Shown here in pieces: positions 36,797-46,125 of a DNA stretch of 64,000 bases. This stretch comes from Chryseobacterium lactis (GTDB lineage Bacteria; Bacteroidota; Bacteroidia; Flavobacteriales; Weeksellaceae). The translations under genes and the position numbers were made by a program. Every line of letters starts with the position of its first letter. Within the stretch, counting starts at the first letter, position 1. Location: assembly GCF_003815875.1 (NCBI RefSeq), contig NZ_CP033924.1, positions 4,402,001-4,466,000 of the forward strand, read 5' to 3'. Under the pieces are notes generated by a model. It searched no databases. It saw only the letters and a list, made by a program, of their open reading frames with translations, and was not told the origin of the DNA.

Positions 36797-37711
36797 ATGA
36801 GTGATCAACTGGAAACGATACAGGATTATTATAAACGCATTCGTCAGGATCAGATTAAAATGTTTGATTCTGATGATTTTGAAACAGGAAAATCCCATTT
36901 CAACATTTCAATGCGGAAATATTGCAGCTTTAAGAGTCCTTACAATCGACGGGATTATTATAAAATCAGCTTTATCATAGGAAAAGGCACCATTCAGTAT
37001 GGATCTCATGAACTGTACATTGACCGGCCGGCCTTATTTTTCCCCTCACCAAGTATTCCCTATTCATGGGAGTGTGACGGTGATTTTCAGGAAGGATATT
37101 TTTGTCTTTTCAATCAGGAGTTTTTTTATGGAAATTCTGAATTTAATTTGTTTAAAAAAACTTCCCTATTTAAAGAATGGAGTAAACCCATCGTTTTTTT
37201 AACGGAAGAACAAACCCAACTGGCAACCCTGTATTTTGAACAGATGTACAAAATGAATAATTCAACGTATCCCTTCCGTTGCAGCAGTATTAAAAGTCAT
37301 CTTGCATCGGTGTTTCATCTCGCGCTGGAAAACCGCGTAGACGACATCAACCCCAACGAACTCCCTGCCAACATCCGTTTATATAGGCTATTTGACGAGC
37401 TTCTCAATAAGCAATTCCCTCTTGATTCACCGGCGTATCCTTTAGCTTTAAAAACTCCGGCTGATTTCGCAGAACACCTCAGTGTACATGTTAATCATTT
37501 GAATTCATCGGTAAAATCCGTTACGAATCTGACGACAACACAAATCATTAAAGAAAGAATGTTTGAAGAGTCTAAAAACCTACTGAAATATACCAACTGG
37601 GATATTGCTGAAATTGGATATACACTGGGATTTGATCAGCCTTCCCACTTCAATAACTTCTTTAAAAAACATGCTGATGTATCCCCTTTGAAATTTAAAA
37701 ACGCCTTATAA
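36797..37711 (+). CDS. AraC family transcriptional regulator
   Basis: 304 residues, paralog of the regulator at 3058 in both sensor and HTH parts (YNRRDYYKISFIIGKGTIQY; DFAEHLSVHVNHLN; EIGYTLGFDQPSHFNNFFKK). It stands 85 bp upstream of the MFS transporter gene on the same strand and probably controls or is co-transcribed with it. Confidence 0.88.
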   Translation: MSDQLETIQDYYKRIRQDQIKMFDSDDFETGKSHFNISMRKYCSFKSPYNRRDYYKISFIIGKGTIQYGSHELYIDRPALFFPSPSIPYSWECDGDFQEGYFCLFNQEFFYGNSEFNLFKKTSLFKEWSKPIVFLTEEQTQLATLYFEQMYKMNNSTYPFRCSSIKSHLASVFHLALENRVDDINPNELPANIRLYRLFDELLNKQFPLDSPAYPLALKTPADFAEHLSVHVNHLNSSVKSVTNLTTTQIIKERMFEESKNLLKYTNWDIAEIGYTLGFDQPSHFNNFFKKHADVSPLKFKNAL

Positions 37712-37795
37712 ATCTTTGAATTTTGTAATTTTTACTTTGTCTTTTAAAATCCGTTTTGGATATTCTTGAAGTACTTTTGTAAGGTAAAAAAATGA

Positions 37796-39007
37796 ATGAA
37801 TATGTTGAGAGAAGCATCTGAGCAGCGCATCAGATTAATAACCATTATGGCATTTGTGTCTATCCCACTTTCCGGGTTTGTCACAGATATTTATTTGCCT
37901 TCGTTTCCATCTATGGCCAGAGAGTTGTCGGTTTCTGAAAAGGATATTCAGATTACTTTAACGTCTTATCTTTTAAGCTATGGAATTTCACAGTTATTTG
38001 TAGGCGGAATTCTGGATAGTATCGGACGTTATCGTCCCAAGTTAGTCGCTTTATTTCTATTGATCATCAGTAGTATTCTGATTACCATGACCAATAGCAT
38101 TCTGCTGATCTGCCTGCTTCGTATTCTTCAGGGAGCGGCGGTTTCAGTGCTTGTAGTGGCTACGCGAGCTATTTTTGTTGACATTTATGATTCTGAACGG
38201 GTAAAACATTATCTGAGCTATTTTACCATTGTCTGGTCCTGCGGGCCTATTCTAGCTCCTTTCCTTGGAGGTTATCTGGAGAAATTATTTAACTGGCATG
38301 CCAATTTCTATTTTCTGGCTTTTTATGCAGGATTTCTATTTTTGTTCGAATGGTTTTTCAGTGAAGAAAGTCTTCCACAGAAAAAGAAACTTGACCTTTC
38401 AGAAAATATCAGCTTGTACAAAATGATGCTTAAAAATAAAATTTTCATGCTGGGAATCTTTATTTTAGGCTTAAGCTATTCTATTGTCATGCTATTCAAT
38501 ATTACAGGACCGTTTATTATTGAAAATACTTTTCACTTTACTCCTGTAGTCATTGGTTATTGTACTCTGATTTTAGGTTTTTCCTGGATGATAGGTGGTT
38601 TTATAGGGAAGCGAAGACTTTCGTTAGACTTCGGGCCAAGGATTTTACAGCCTATTTTACTACAGCTGATCCTGATTGCAGGCCTGATTACTACCAGTTT
38701 CTTTGCTGAAGATCTTTTCATTATGATTCCTTTTGCCTTTTTCATCCACATCTGTTCAGGGATTTTATTTACCTCATTTTTCACCACAAGTATGTTGTAT
38801 TTTCCTAAAAATGCAGGTACAGCCGGCGGATTAATGGGTGGATTGGTATATGTTATCACTTCTGTAACAAGTTTCATTATTTCTGTAACAGGAACGGTGA
38901 CGGAACAAAAAGGACTGGCATGGCGGTATTTAATGATAGCCATCATCCTTCTCGGGATTATACTCATTATGCATCAGGCCGTAAAAAAAGAAAAAGCAGA
39001 GAATTAA
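37796..39007 (+). CDS. MFS transporter, Bcr/CflA drug resistance type
   Basis: 403 residues with about 12 hydrophobic helices. Early motif TDIYLPSFPSMARELSVSE is typical of the Bcr/CflA subfamily (DHA1), followed by the GGILDSIGRYRPK loop (motif A). Likely a proton-driven exporter in the inner membrane. Follows the AraC regulator at 36797. The terminator overlaps the stop codon. Confidence 0.88.
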   Translation: MNMLREASEQRIRLITIMAFVSIPLSGFVTDIYLPSFPSMARELSVSEKDIQITLTSYLLSYGISQLFVGGILDSIGRYRPKLVALFLLIISSILITMTNSILLICLLRILQGAAVSVLVVATRAIFVDIYDSERVKHYLSYFTIVWSCGPILAPFLGGYLEKLFNWHANFYFLAFYAGFLFLFEWFFSEESLPQKKKLDLSENISLYKMMLKNKIFMLGIFILGLSYSIVMLFNITGPFIIENTFHFTPVVIGYCTLILGFSWMIGGFIGKRRLSLDFGPRILQPILLQLILIAGLITTSFFAEDLFIMIPFAFFIHICSGILFTSFFTTSMLYFPKNAGTAGGLMGGLVYVITSVTSFIISVTGTVTEQKGLAWRYLMIAIILLGIILIMHQAVKKEKAEN

Positions 39008-39022
39008 TCTCTGCTTTTTTTT
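38992..39022 (+). terminator. Terminator overlapping the MFS stop codon
   Basis: AAAAGCAGAGA (38992-39002) / TCTCTGCTTTT (39008-39018), then more T. The left arm lies inside the last codons. Confidence 0.92.
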
Positions 39023-39452
39023 ATTCCAAAAAGGAATGTCTTCTCTTCTTTTTTATCATCAATGAAAGGTTTCTGATCAGGATGATACTTTCGAACTACA
39101 TTTAACTACTTTCAAATAAGCCTCTGTCGCTAAATCAATGATAATTTAGCATCAATGATTCATTGTACAATGATGACTGTAAAAACACAGATTTTATATA
39201 CAACGATTTCCAAGAGTTAAAAAAAGAAATCAGCAGACGGCAACTTATATATTTTCAACTTCATAGGTAATCTCTTTGCACTATCAAAACACTGATTTTG
39301 CAGAAATAAGCACTTTTTTAATATCCCTTATCAGAGAATTATAAGTTGCTGTACAATCTATTTTCGTGATTGAGATTCAAATATACGATCTGGTTTTTAT
39401 AGGTATCAATATCAAAAAAATTGAATTATTGATTAATTATAAAATAAATCTA
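39023..39452. promoter_or_regulatory. Upstream region of the TolC operon with palindromes
   Basis: No gene seen. Palindrome TCATTGTACAATGA (39160-39173) and a second TGTACAATC at about 39350 share the core TGTACAAT. An inverted repeat GCTAAAT/ATTTAGC lies at about 39129-39150. These suit a dimeric repressor controlling the efflux operon. Confidence 0.5.
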
Positions 39453-40799
39453 ATGAAACTATTGATCAGGCTTATCATAATATTCTCAGGGATAAATGGT
39501 TTGAGGGCGCAAACAGCTCTCAGTTTTTCTGAAGCCCGGGATATGATGATGAACAGGAATATCCAGGTAAAAATAAATGACAAAAAGATAGAAACTTCCC
39601 AGTATAAAATCAAATCTGCAGAAGGGATGATGTATCCTCAATTTAAAGCTTTTGGTAATGCTACGTATTCCGATAAAGATTCAAAGGTAAATCTGAATGA
39701 CAAAAGAGACGGTCTTGCTACATTATTAAACCTACCTTCCCCTACTATACTGGGAAATTGGGATTTTACCCTTCAAAAAAAAGATATGGAATTTGGTGGA
39801 TTTTCAATGAACTGGCCAGTGTATACAGGAGGGAAAATAAAATCGGCAATCAAAATTGAAAAAATAAAAGCAGAACTGGCAAAAGCAGATAAAAGCGATT
39901 CCGAACAAAGTTTAATTTCAGAGCTGGCAGAGCGTTATTTTAATACAAAACTGGCTGAAGAAGCCCTCGGAGTGAAAGAGGATGTTGTAACGGTTATGAA
40001 TATCCATTTAGCCAATTCTTTAAAACTTGAAAGGAACGGTATTATTGCCGGTGTAGAAGTTTTACAGGCTAAAGTCGCCGTTGTAGAAGCCGAAAGACAA
40101 CTGCTTGCATCCAAAAAAGATCTACAGCTCGCCAGAACAGCTTTATCAGCTACATTAGAACAAGAAGAAGAGTTTTCACTTACCTCATCCTTCTTTCTGA
40201 AAGAGGATATAGATTCACTACAGCAATATAAGGAAAGGGCGGTCGCAAATTATTCTCAGATCCAGAAATTAAAGCTCTTTGAAAAAATGGCAGAGGAAAA
40301 TATCAATGCTGAAAAGGCCAATCATCTTCCTAATGTTATGATAACAGGTCAAAAAATCATTGCTTCCCACAATTATCCTATGGTTAAAAACCCCTTGACT
40401 GTCGGTATTGCAGTGACCTATGATATTTTCAATGGATTTGCTAGAAAAAATAAAATTCTTGCGGCAAAAAGCGAAAAAGAAAGCATTGAATTGTCCAGAG
40501 AAAAACTGCAGATCGATATCAGAACCTATGTTGAAAAGTTGTACAATGAACTTAAGAAATCAAGTGAACAAATTGTTTCCTTAAGCGCTTCTATAAAACT
40601 TGCAGAAGAACTTGTAAGAATACGAAAAGCTTCCTATGCAGAAGGCATGTCTACATCTACGGATGTTATCGATGCAGAGCTGGATCTCTCAGGAAAAAAA
40701 ATTGAACAGCTAAAAGCCTATGCCAGCTACGATACAAACCTTGCCAAACTTTTTGAGGTATGTGACATGAGCGATGATTATGTTCAAAATGCAAAATAA
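39453..40799 (+). CDS. TolC family outer membrane efflux protein
   Basis: 448 residues from ATG 39453, giving signal MKLLIRLIIIFSGINGLRAQ; the frame extends upstream without a sensible start. Coiled-coil helical repeats (ALSFSEARDMMMNRNIQVKI; LAEELVRIRKASYAEGMSTS) and VGIAVTYDIFNGFARKN match TolC/OEP proteins. First gene of the operon TolC-HlyD-ABC2-ABC2. Confidence 0.93.
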   Translation: MKLLIRLIIIFSGINGLRAQTALSFSEARDMMMNRNIQVKINDKKIETSQYKIKSAEGMMYPQFKAFGNATYSDKDSKVNLNDKRDGLATLLNLPSPTILGNWDFTLQKKDMEFGGFSMNWPVYTGGKIKSAIKIEKIKAELAKADKSDSEQSLISELAERYFNTKLAEEALGVKEDVVTVMNIHLANSLKLERNGIIAGVEVLQAKVAVVEAERQLLASKKDLQLARTALSATLEQEEEFSLTSSFFLKEDIDSLQQYKERAVANYSQIQKLKLFEKMAEENINAEKANHLPNVMITGQKIIASHNYPMVKNPLTVGIAVTYDIFNGFARKNKILAAKSEKESIELSREKLQIDIRTYVEKLYNELKKSSEQIVSLSASIKLAEELVRIRKASYAEGMSTSTDVIDAELDLSGKKIEQLKAYASYDTNLAKLFEVCDMSDDYVQNAK

Positions 40800-40826
40800 G
40801 ATTTAAGAATTTTCTAATTAAAATTT

Positions 40827-41834
40827 ATGACAATGGCCACGAACCAGAAAAAAACAGTTACGTTCATCAATATACTTATCAATATCCTGATATTAGGAGC
40901 TATAGCTGCCGTATCCATTTATTTTCTTACCAGTCCCACCCATGATTATCTTCAGGGGCAGGTGGAAGCTACTGAAATTCATGTAGCTCCTAAAGTGACC
41001 GGAAGGTTGGAAAGTAAATTGGTGATAGAAGGTCAAACTGTGAAAAAAGGACAACTACTAGCCACTCTTTCAAGCCCTGAACTTGATGCCAAACTTATCC
41101 AGGCACAATCCGCAAAAGATGCAGCTACAGCTCAATATAACAAAGCCTTAAACGGAAGTCGTTATGAGCAGATCCAGGGAACATACAATACGTGGCAGCA
41201 GGCAAAAGCGTCCGCCGATCTGTCAGAAACTACCTATAAACGGATGGAAAACCTATATAATGAAAAAGTAATCCCTGCGCAAAAAAGAGATGAAGCAAAA
41301 GCTCAGAGAAATGCCTCAAGAGAGCAGGAAAAGGCAGCATACAGCAATTATCTCATGGCAAAAAATGGAGCCAGAACAGAAGATAAAGATGCTTCTGCGG
41401 CAACCATGAGACAGGCAGAAGGTGCTGTGCAGGAAGTTTCCTCTTACAGGGGTGAGATCAATATTATAGCTCCGGCAGATGGAGAAGTCAACCAGTATTT
41501 TCCCAACTTAGGAGAGCTTGTGAATGCAGGATATCCGATCATTAACCTTATCGATTTGAATGACATCTGGGTAGTTTTTAATATCAAAGAAGATCAGATG
41601 GGAAAGTTTAAAATGAACGACAAATTTGAAGGAGTTGTACCTGCTTTAAACAATAAAAAAATTCAGCTTCAGGTAAAATACATTGCTCCTCTTGGAGACT
41701 TTGCCACCTGGACTGCCACTAAAACGAAAGGCGGATTTGATATGAGAACATTCAAAATCAAAGCCTACTCTGCTCAAAAAATTGAAGGATTCCGTCCCGG
41801 AATGAGCGTACTGGTTCCTTCTGTAACTTTATAA
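40827..41834 (+). CDS. HlyD/EmrA family periplasmic adaptor
   Basis: 335 residues. One N-terminal membrane anchor (ILINILILGAIAAVSIYFLT), then the split biotinyl-lipoyl domain (VEATEIHVAPKVTGRLESKL ... GEINIIAPADGEVNQYFPNL) around a helical hairpin, and a beta-barrel with GFRPGMSVLVPS. It links the inner-membrane ABC2 proteins with TolC. 27 bp after tolC. Confidence 0.93.
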   Translation: MTMATNQKKTVTFINILINILILGAIAAVSIYFLTSPTHDYLQGQVEATEIHVAPKVTGRLESKLVIEGQTVKKGQLLATLSSPELDAKLIQAQSAKDAATAQYNKALNGSRYEQIQGTYNTWQQAKASADLSETTYKRMENLYNEKVIPAQKRDEAKAQRNASREQEKAAYSNYLMAKNGARTEDKDASAATMRQAEGAVQEVSSYRGEINIIAPADGEVNQYFPNLGELVNAGYPIINLIDLNDIWVVFNIKEDQMGKFKMNDKFEGVVPALNNKKIQLQVKYIAPLGDFATWTATKTKGGFDMRTFKIKAYSAQKIEGFRPGMSVLVPSVTL

Positions 41835-41844
41835 ATCTATCACC

Positions 41845-43014
41845 ATGAATACAATGGAAAATGGCTTTTGGAAAGTGTTTCTCAATGAATGTAAAACAAT
41901 TATAAACAAACCCTCCATCGCTATCTGGACATTGGGTATTCCTCTGATGATCTTTATTCTTTATGCTTCCATTTTCAGAGATGGAGTACTCCGGAAACTT
42001 CCTTTGGCTATTTTAGATGAAGATAAGACCTTAGTGTCCCGAGAATTAACCAGGCAGCTGGAAACCAATTCTACACTGAATCTTGCTCAAAAGGTAAATA
42101 ATGAGAATGAAGGAATTAAACTTATCCGTACCAGTAAAGTATACGGTATGGTTATTATTCCCGGTAATTTTGAAAGAGATATCAGCAAAGGAAAACCTTC
42201 TCACGTTGTTTTATATGTCAACAATAACTTTTTAACTCCAGCAGGAGTCATCAATAAAGGATTTAATGCTGTTGTCGGCAACTTTTCAACTTCGGCAAAG
42301 GTTAATGTTCTGATGAAAAAAAATAATTCAGCATTGCAGGCTAAGGAAGCCGTACAGCCGGTTGTCATGAGAAATCACACTTTATTTAACCCCTTTTCCA
42401 ATTATGCCTATTACCTTTGTCTCTCTCTTTTTCCGATGGCATTGCAGCTAACCGTCATGATGACCACACTCTATCTGCTGGGTAGTATTTTGAAATATAA
42501 TGAAGGTAAAGGTTTATATCAGCTGAGTGGGGAAAATGTAGTGTTTGCTTTTTTCGGTAAAATATTGCCGTACACTTTTATTTTTTCTTTGTTGTCGGTT
42601 TTAATGGTGACTTTCCTTTTTAGCTATCTCGGTATTCCAACCAATACCCCTGTGCTCAATATTTATCTTTTAACAATTGTTTTAATCGTGATATACCAGT
42701 TGATGGCAGTCTTTTTTGTAACAATCTGTAAAGATTTCAGGTCATTATGTGCTACAGGTGGAGGATATTCTTCTTTAGCATATACCTTTAGCGGCTATTC
42801 ATATCCACAGGAAGGAATGCCGGTACCTATTAAAATTCTTGATTCCATATTTCCGTTCAGTTCATATGTAAGAATGCTTACCAATACTGCTATTAAAGGC
42901 ATGCCGCTTATTGAATCTCTGCCTTATATGATAGGCTTTGCTCTATTTGCTTTAATTGGCCTTCTTTCGTTAAAAAAATTCAGTTACCAATTGCAAAAAG
43001 GATCGTATGAATGA
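41845..43014 (+). CDS. ABC-2 type transporter permease 1
   Basis: 389 residues. One N-terminal helix, a large extracytoplasmic domain (about 45-180), and five C-terminal helices, as in YhhJ/ABC2_membrane_3 permeases. Overlaps the next permease gene by 8 bp, so the two are probably a heterodimer. No ATP-binding subunit is encoded in this operon. Confidence 0.88.
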   Translation: MNTMENGFWKVFLNECKTIINKPSIAIWTLGIPLMIFILYASIFRDGVLRKLPLAILDEDKTLVSRELTRQLETNSTLNLAQKVNNENEGIKLIRTSKVYGMVIIPGNFERDISKGKPSHVVLYVNNNFLTPAGVINKGFNAVVGNFSTSAKVNVLMKKNNSALQAKEAVQPVVMRNHTLFNPFSNYAYYLCLSLFPMALQLTVMMTTLYLLGSILKYNEGKGLYQLSGENVVFAFFGKILPYTFIFSLLSVLMVTFLFSYLGIPTNTPVLNIYLLTIVLIVIYQLMAVFFVTICKDFRSLCATGGGYSSLAYTFSGYSYPQEGMPVPIKILDSIFPFSSYVRMLTNTAIKGMPLIESLPYMIGFALFALIGLLSLKKFSYQLQKGSYE

Positions 43015-44194
43015 TAATTTATTATACAAGTTTATTAAAATAATATTCCATGCCTGTCAGGTGGAACTGCTTCACTTTTTCAGAGATGATGCCTTGCGGG
43101 GAACTCTTCTGACCTCTGGTTTTATCGTTATTTTTTTAAATAGCACTGTATACAGCCATGAAATTATTGAAGATGTTCCTATTACCATTGTAGATCTCAG
43201 TAAAGGTAGTATGAGTAGAAACCTTATCAGAATGCTGGACGCTACCCAACAAGTCGATGTATTAGCTGTATCTAATGATATGAGTGAGGCGAAAAAACAG
43301 TTTAAACAAGGTAAAGTCTTCGGAATTTTGGTTATTCCTGAGGATTTTGAACAAAAAATATCAATCGGGCAGCAATCTTCTTTATCACTGTACAGCGATG
43401 CCTCCAACATGTTGCATAATAAAGCAATCTCAGGAGCTGCTTCGTCTGTAACGGGAGCATTCAATGCCCAATTAGAAATAAATAAAACCCTGCACAGCGG
43501 ATTAAATTATGACAACAGTACCCATTCCCGCAGGGCGGTTATTCCGGTCAGCAGAATGATTTTCAATCCTTACGGAGGTTATGCCACTTTTTTAATACCA
43601 GTCGTTTTGCTGGTTGTATTACAAGCACTGCTTCTTACTTCCATAGGGGTTTTAGGAGGAACTTTCAGGGAACAGGGGAAATATTTCACCCGTTACAAAT
43701 TTTATGAATCAGTTCCAATTAAAATAATTCCCATATTATTAGGGCGGGCATTGGCCTATTTATTATTATCCATCCTCTTATTTTCAGCTATATGCGGAAC
43801 AGCTTTTTTAATCTTCAAATTGCCATTCAGAGCTTCATATTGGGATGTCATAGTATTTTTAATTCCCTTTTTTTTAGCCGTTATATTTCTGGGATTTTCC
43901 CTGATGGGAATTTTTAAAAGAAGAGAAGATGCAGCGATGTCAATCACCTTTTTATCTACCCCTGCAGTTTTTCTGAGTGGGATTTCATGGCCATCCGTTG
44001 CTTTTCCGGCCTGGGTAAATGTATTATCCTATGCTTTCCCTTCTACGTTGGGAGCCAGAGGATTTTTAGCCATCAGCCAGTTTCAGTCTCAGCTCGGAGA
44101 CATTAAAACACTTTGGGGGCAGATGTGGATAACAGCCATTTTTTATTTTATTATTGCCGTCCTTGTTAATTACCGACTAAAAATTTCAAGGTAA
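43007..44194 (+). CDS. ABC-2 type transporter permease 2
   Basis: 395 residues with the same layout as the previous gene: LPITIVDLS-like start of the extracytoplasmic domain (VPITIVDLSKGSMSRNLIRM) and late helices with PAVFLSGISWPSVAFPAWVN. Last gene of the efflux operon. The missing ATPase must be elsewhere or not needed. Confidence 0.88.
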   Translation: MNDNLLYKFIKIIFHACQVELLHFFRDDALRGTLLTSGFIVIFLNSTVYSHEIIEDVPITIVDLSKGSMSRNLIRMLDATQQVDVLAVSNDMSEAKKQFKQGKVFGILVIPEDFEQKISIGQQSSLSLYSDASNMLHNKAISGAASSVTGAFNAQLEINKTLHSGLNYDNSTHSRRAVIPVSRMIFNPYGGYATFLIPVVLLVVLQALLLTSIGVLGGTFREQGKYFTRYKFYESVPIKIIPILLGRALAYLLLSILLFSAICGTAFLIFKLPFRASYWDVIVFLIPFFLAVIFLGFSLMGIFKRREDAAMSITFLSTPAVFLSGISWPSVAFPAWVNVLSYAFPSTLGARGFLAISQFQSQLGDIKTLWGQMWITAIFYFIIAVLVNYRLKISR

Positions 44195-44254
44195 AATCTT
44201 ATCACAACAAATGAAGACTGTACAAAAAAGAACAGAAGTAGTTTTATATATTTT

Positions 44255-44346
44255 ATAAGTTTCGAAGCTCATTTTTATGGTTTTGTGAAACTTATAGCGC
44301 CCGTGATTATATTGCCTGTTCATTCAGCAATAAATCACGGTTTTTC
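44255..44346 (+). terminator. Tandem hairpins ending the efflux operon
   Basis: ATAAGTTTC/GAAACTTAT (44255-44263, 44287-44295) is followed by CCGTGATT (44301-44308) / AATCACGG (44333-44340) with an inner ATTGC/GCAAT pair and a T run. Confidence 0.8.
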
Positions 44347-44430
44347 TTTCTGAATATAAAGACTTTCGTTTTGCTTCATAAACGAAACAATTAAAAAATA
44401 ATTCATTTAAAAGAGAATTAGAAACTACTA

Positions 44431-44478
44431 AATGAGAATTTTAGATAATACATTATAGATTATTCATTAATAACTTTG
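44431..44478 (+). promoter_or_regulatory. Promoter with shared 20-bp box, copy 1
   Basis: Box AATGAGAATTTTAGATAATA (44431-44450), 20 bp, then -7 element TAACTTTG (44471-44478). Same architecture as at 44690 and 52007. It points at a gene-free stretch ending in a terminator. Confidence 0.65.
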
Positions 44479-44484
44479 TTTTAT

Positions 44485-44636
44485 TGAAAGGATAAATTAA
44501 TTATTTAAATAAAAAAAGTGTTCTCATAAATAAACACAAGTTTTCAAATAATTTTTGTAGTGCTTATATCACCCGTGAATATTTTGTCCGTTTCATTTGG
44601 TAGTAGATTCAGCAATAGTATATCACGGGGATTTTT
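44485..44636 (+). ncRNA. Candidate small RNA, about 145 nt
   Basis: Starts just after the copy 1 promoter and ends in the hairpin CCCGTGA (44572-44578) / TCACGGG (44623-44629) with a T run. No open frame of use inside. The hairpin resembles the efflux operon terminator at 44301. It could instead be a leader that reads on to the gene at 44814. Confidence 0.45.
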
Positions 44637-44689
44637 ATTTCAACGCTACAATCCGTTCTGCATATTATACAGAGAAAGCCTGACCACTA

Positions 44690-44737
44690 AAAGAGAATTC
44701 CAGATAACAGACTATCATTAATTCCCAAATAAATTTG
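44690..44737 (+). promoter_or_regulatory. Promoter with shared 20-bp box, copy 2 (NDH-2 operon)
   Basis: Box AAAGAGAATTCCAGATAACA (44690-44709), 20 bp, then TAAATTTG (44730-44737). Start expected about 70 bp before the NADH dehydrogenase ATG. Confidence 0.7.
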
Positions 44738-44813
44738 TTGAATTGAAGGACAATTCTAAGGTCTACACACAAATTAAATGAATAAACTCTAACATTAAAT
44801 TAACACATGAAAT

Positions 44814-46085
44814 ATGAAAAAAATTATCATCATAGGAGGTGGATTCGCAGGTACTAATCTTGCCAATAAATTAGCAAAAAATCCGGATTTTGATATTATT
44901 CTGGTAGATATTAACAATTATAATTTCTTTCCTCCATTGATTTATCAGGTAGCTACGGCATTCATAGAACCATCGAACATCAGCTATCCTTTCCGCAAGA
45001 TGTTTCAGGGAAAAGAAAACGTTGAGTTCCACTTAGGTTCCCTTGTCATGATTCATCAACAGGCAAATATCGTTGAAACAGATAAAGGATATTTAAAATA
45101 TGATTACCTGGTATTAGCCATGGGAACAGAAACCAATTTTTTTGGAAACAAAAATATCGAAGAGAAAGCTTTTCCCATGAAAAACATCAATGACGCCATA
45201 GCATTACGTAATCATATCTTGCTGAGTATGGAAAAAGCAACCACCACCAACGATGCAGAAGAAGAAAAAAAATTAAGAAATATCGTCATCGCCGGTGGAG
45301 GGGCTACAGGAGTGGAAGTAGCAGGAATGCTTTCAGATATGTCCCGTAATATTATTTCAAAAGACTATCCCAACCTTGTAGAAGGAGTCGGTAAAATATA
45401 TCTTATAGACGGTTCTAATGCTTTGCTGGGTCCTATGAGTCAGAAATCTCAACAAGAGGCCCTTAAGGTTTTAAAAGCCAGAGGTGTACATATTATTTTA
45501 AATACTCTGGTAAGTGATTACAACGATGAGGTTGTTACGTTGGGAGATAATCAAAAAATACCTACCGCTACTTTAGTTTGGGCATCCGGGGTTATCGCAA
45601 GACAAGCACCGGGCCTTCCGGAATCTTCAATTACCAGAGGACGCCGCATTATGGTGGATGAATTTAATAAAGTTCTTGATACAGACAATATTTTTGCTAT
45701 TGGTGACCAATGCCTCCAAATATCCGACAAAAACTATCCTAACGGACATCCTCAGCTGGCTCAGATTGCCATACAACAAGGTGTATTGCTGGCTGGTAAT
45801 CTCGTCAGACTGGAAGAGCAAAAACCACTTAAACCTTTCTCCTATCATAACAAAGGAAGTATGGCAGCTATCGCCAAATTCAAATCTGTGGTAGACTTTC
45901 CCAAAGGAGGATTTATGAAAGGATTTATGGCATGGCTTACCTGGCTTTTTATTCACCTCATCCCCATTTCAGGATCACGTAATAAATTTAAACTGGCCAG
46001 CAACTGGATCGTAAGTTTTATGACCAACGATCCTACGTTAAGACTTATTTTGGGTACCGAAAAAAAAGATGCTAACCCATCATAA
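44814..46085 (+). CDS. Type II NADH dehydrogenase (NDH-2)
   Basis: 423 residues, single-subunit FAD enzyme that passes electrons from NADH to quinone without pumping protons. FAD motif IIIIGGGFAGTNLA at the N-terminus, second Rossmann motif IVIAGGGATGVEVAG near 160 for NADH, and VFAIGDQ-type motif NIFAIGDQCL. A hydrophobic/amphipathic C-terminal region (GFMAWLTWLFIHLIPISGS) anchors it to the membrane. First gene of a run that ends in cydAB, so it can feed the quinol oxidase. Confidence 0.92.
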   Translation: MKKIIIIGGGFAGTNLANKLAKNPDFDIILVDINNYNFFPPLIYQVATAFIEPSNISYPFRKMFQGKENVEFHLGSLVMIHQQANIVETDKGYLKYDYLVLAMGTETNFFGNKNIEEKAFPMKNINDAIALRNHILLSMEKATTTNDAEEEKKLRNIVIAGGGATGVEVAGMLSDMSRNIISKDYPNLVEGVGKIYLIDGSNALLGPMSQKSQQEALKVLKARGVHIILNTLVSDYNDEVVTLGDNQKIPTATLVWASGVIARQAPGLPESSITRGRRIMVDEFNKVLDTDNIFAIGDQCLQISDKNYPNGHPQLAQIAIQQGVLLAGNLVRLEEQKPLKPFSYHNKGSMAAIAKFKSVVDFPKGGFMKGFMAWLTWLFIHLIPISGSRNKFKLASNWIVSFMTNDPTLRLILGTEKKDANPS

Positions 46086-46125
46086 CCCAACCTTACTTTT
46101 TAATACTTATCATAAAAAATACACA

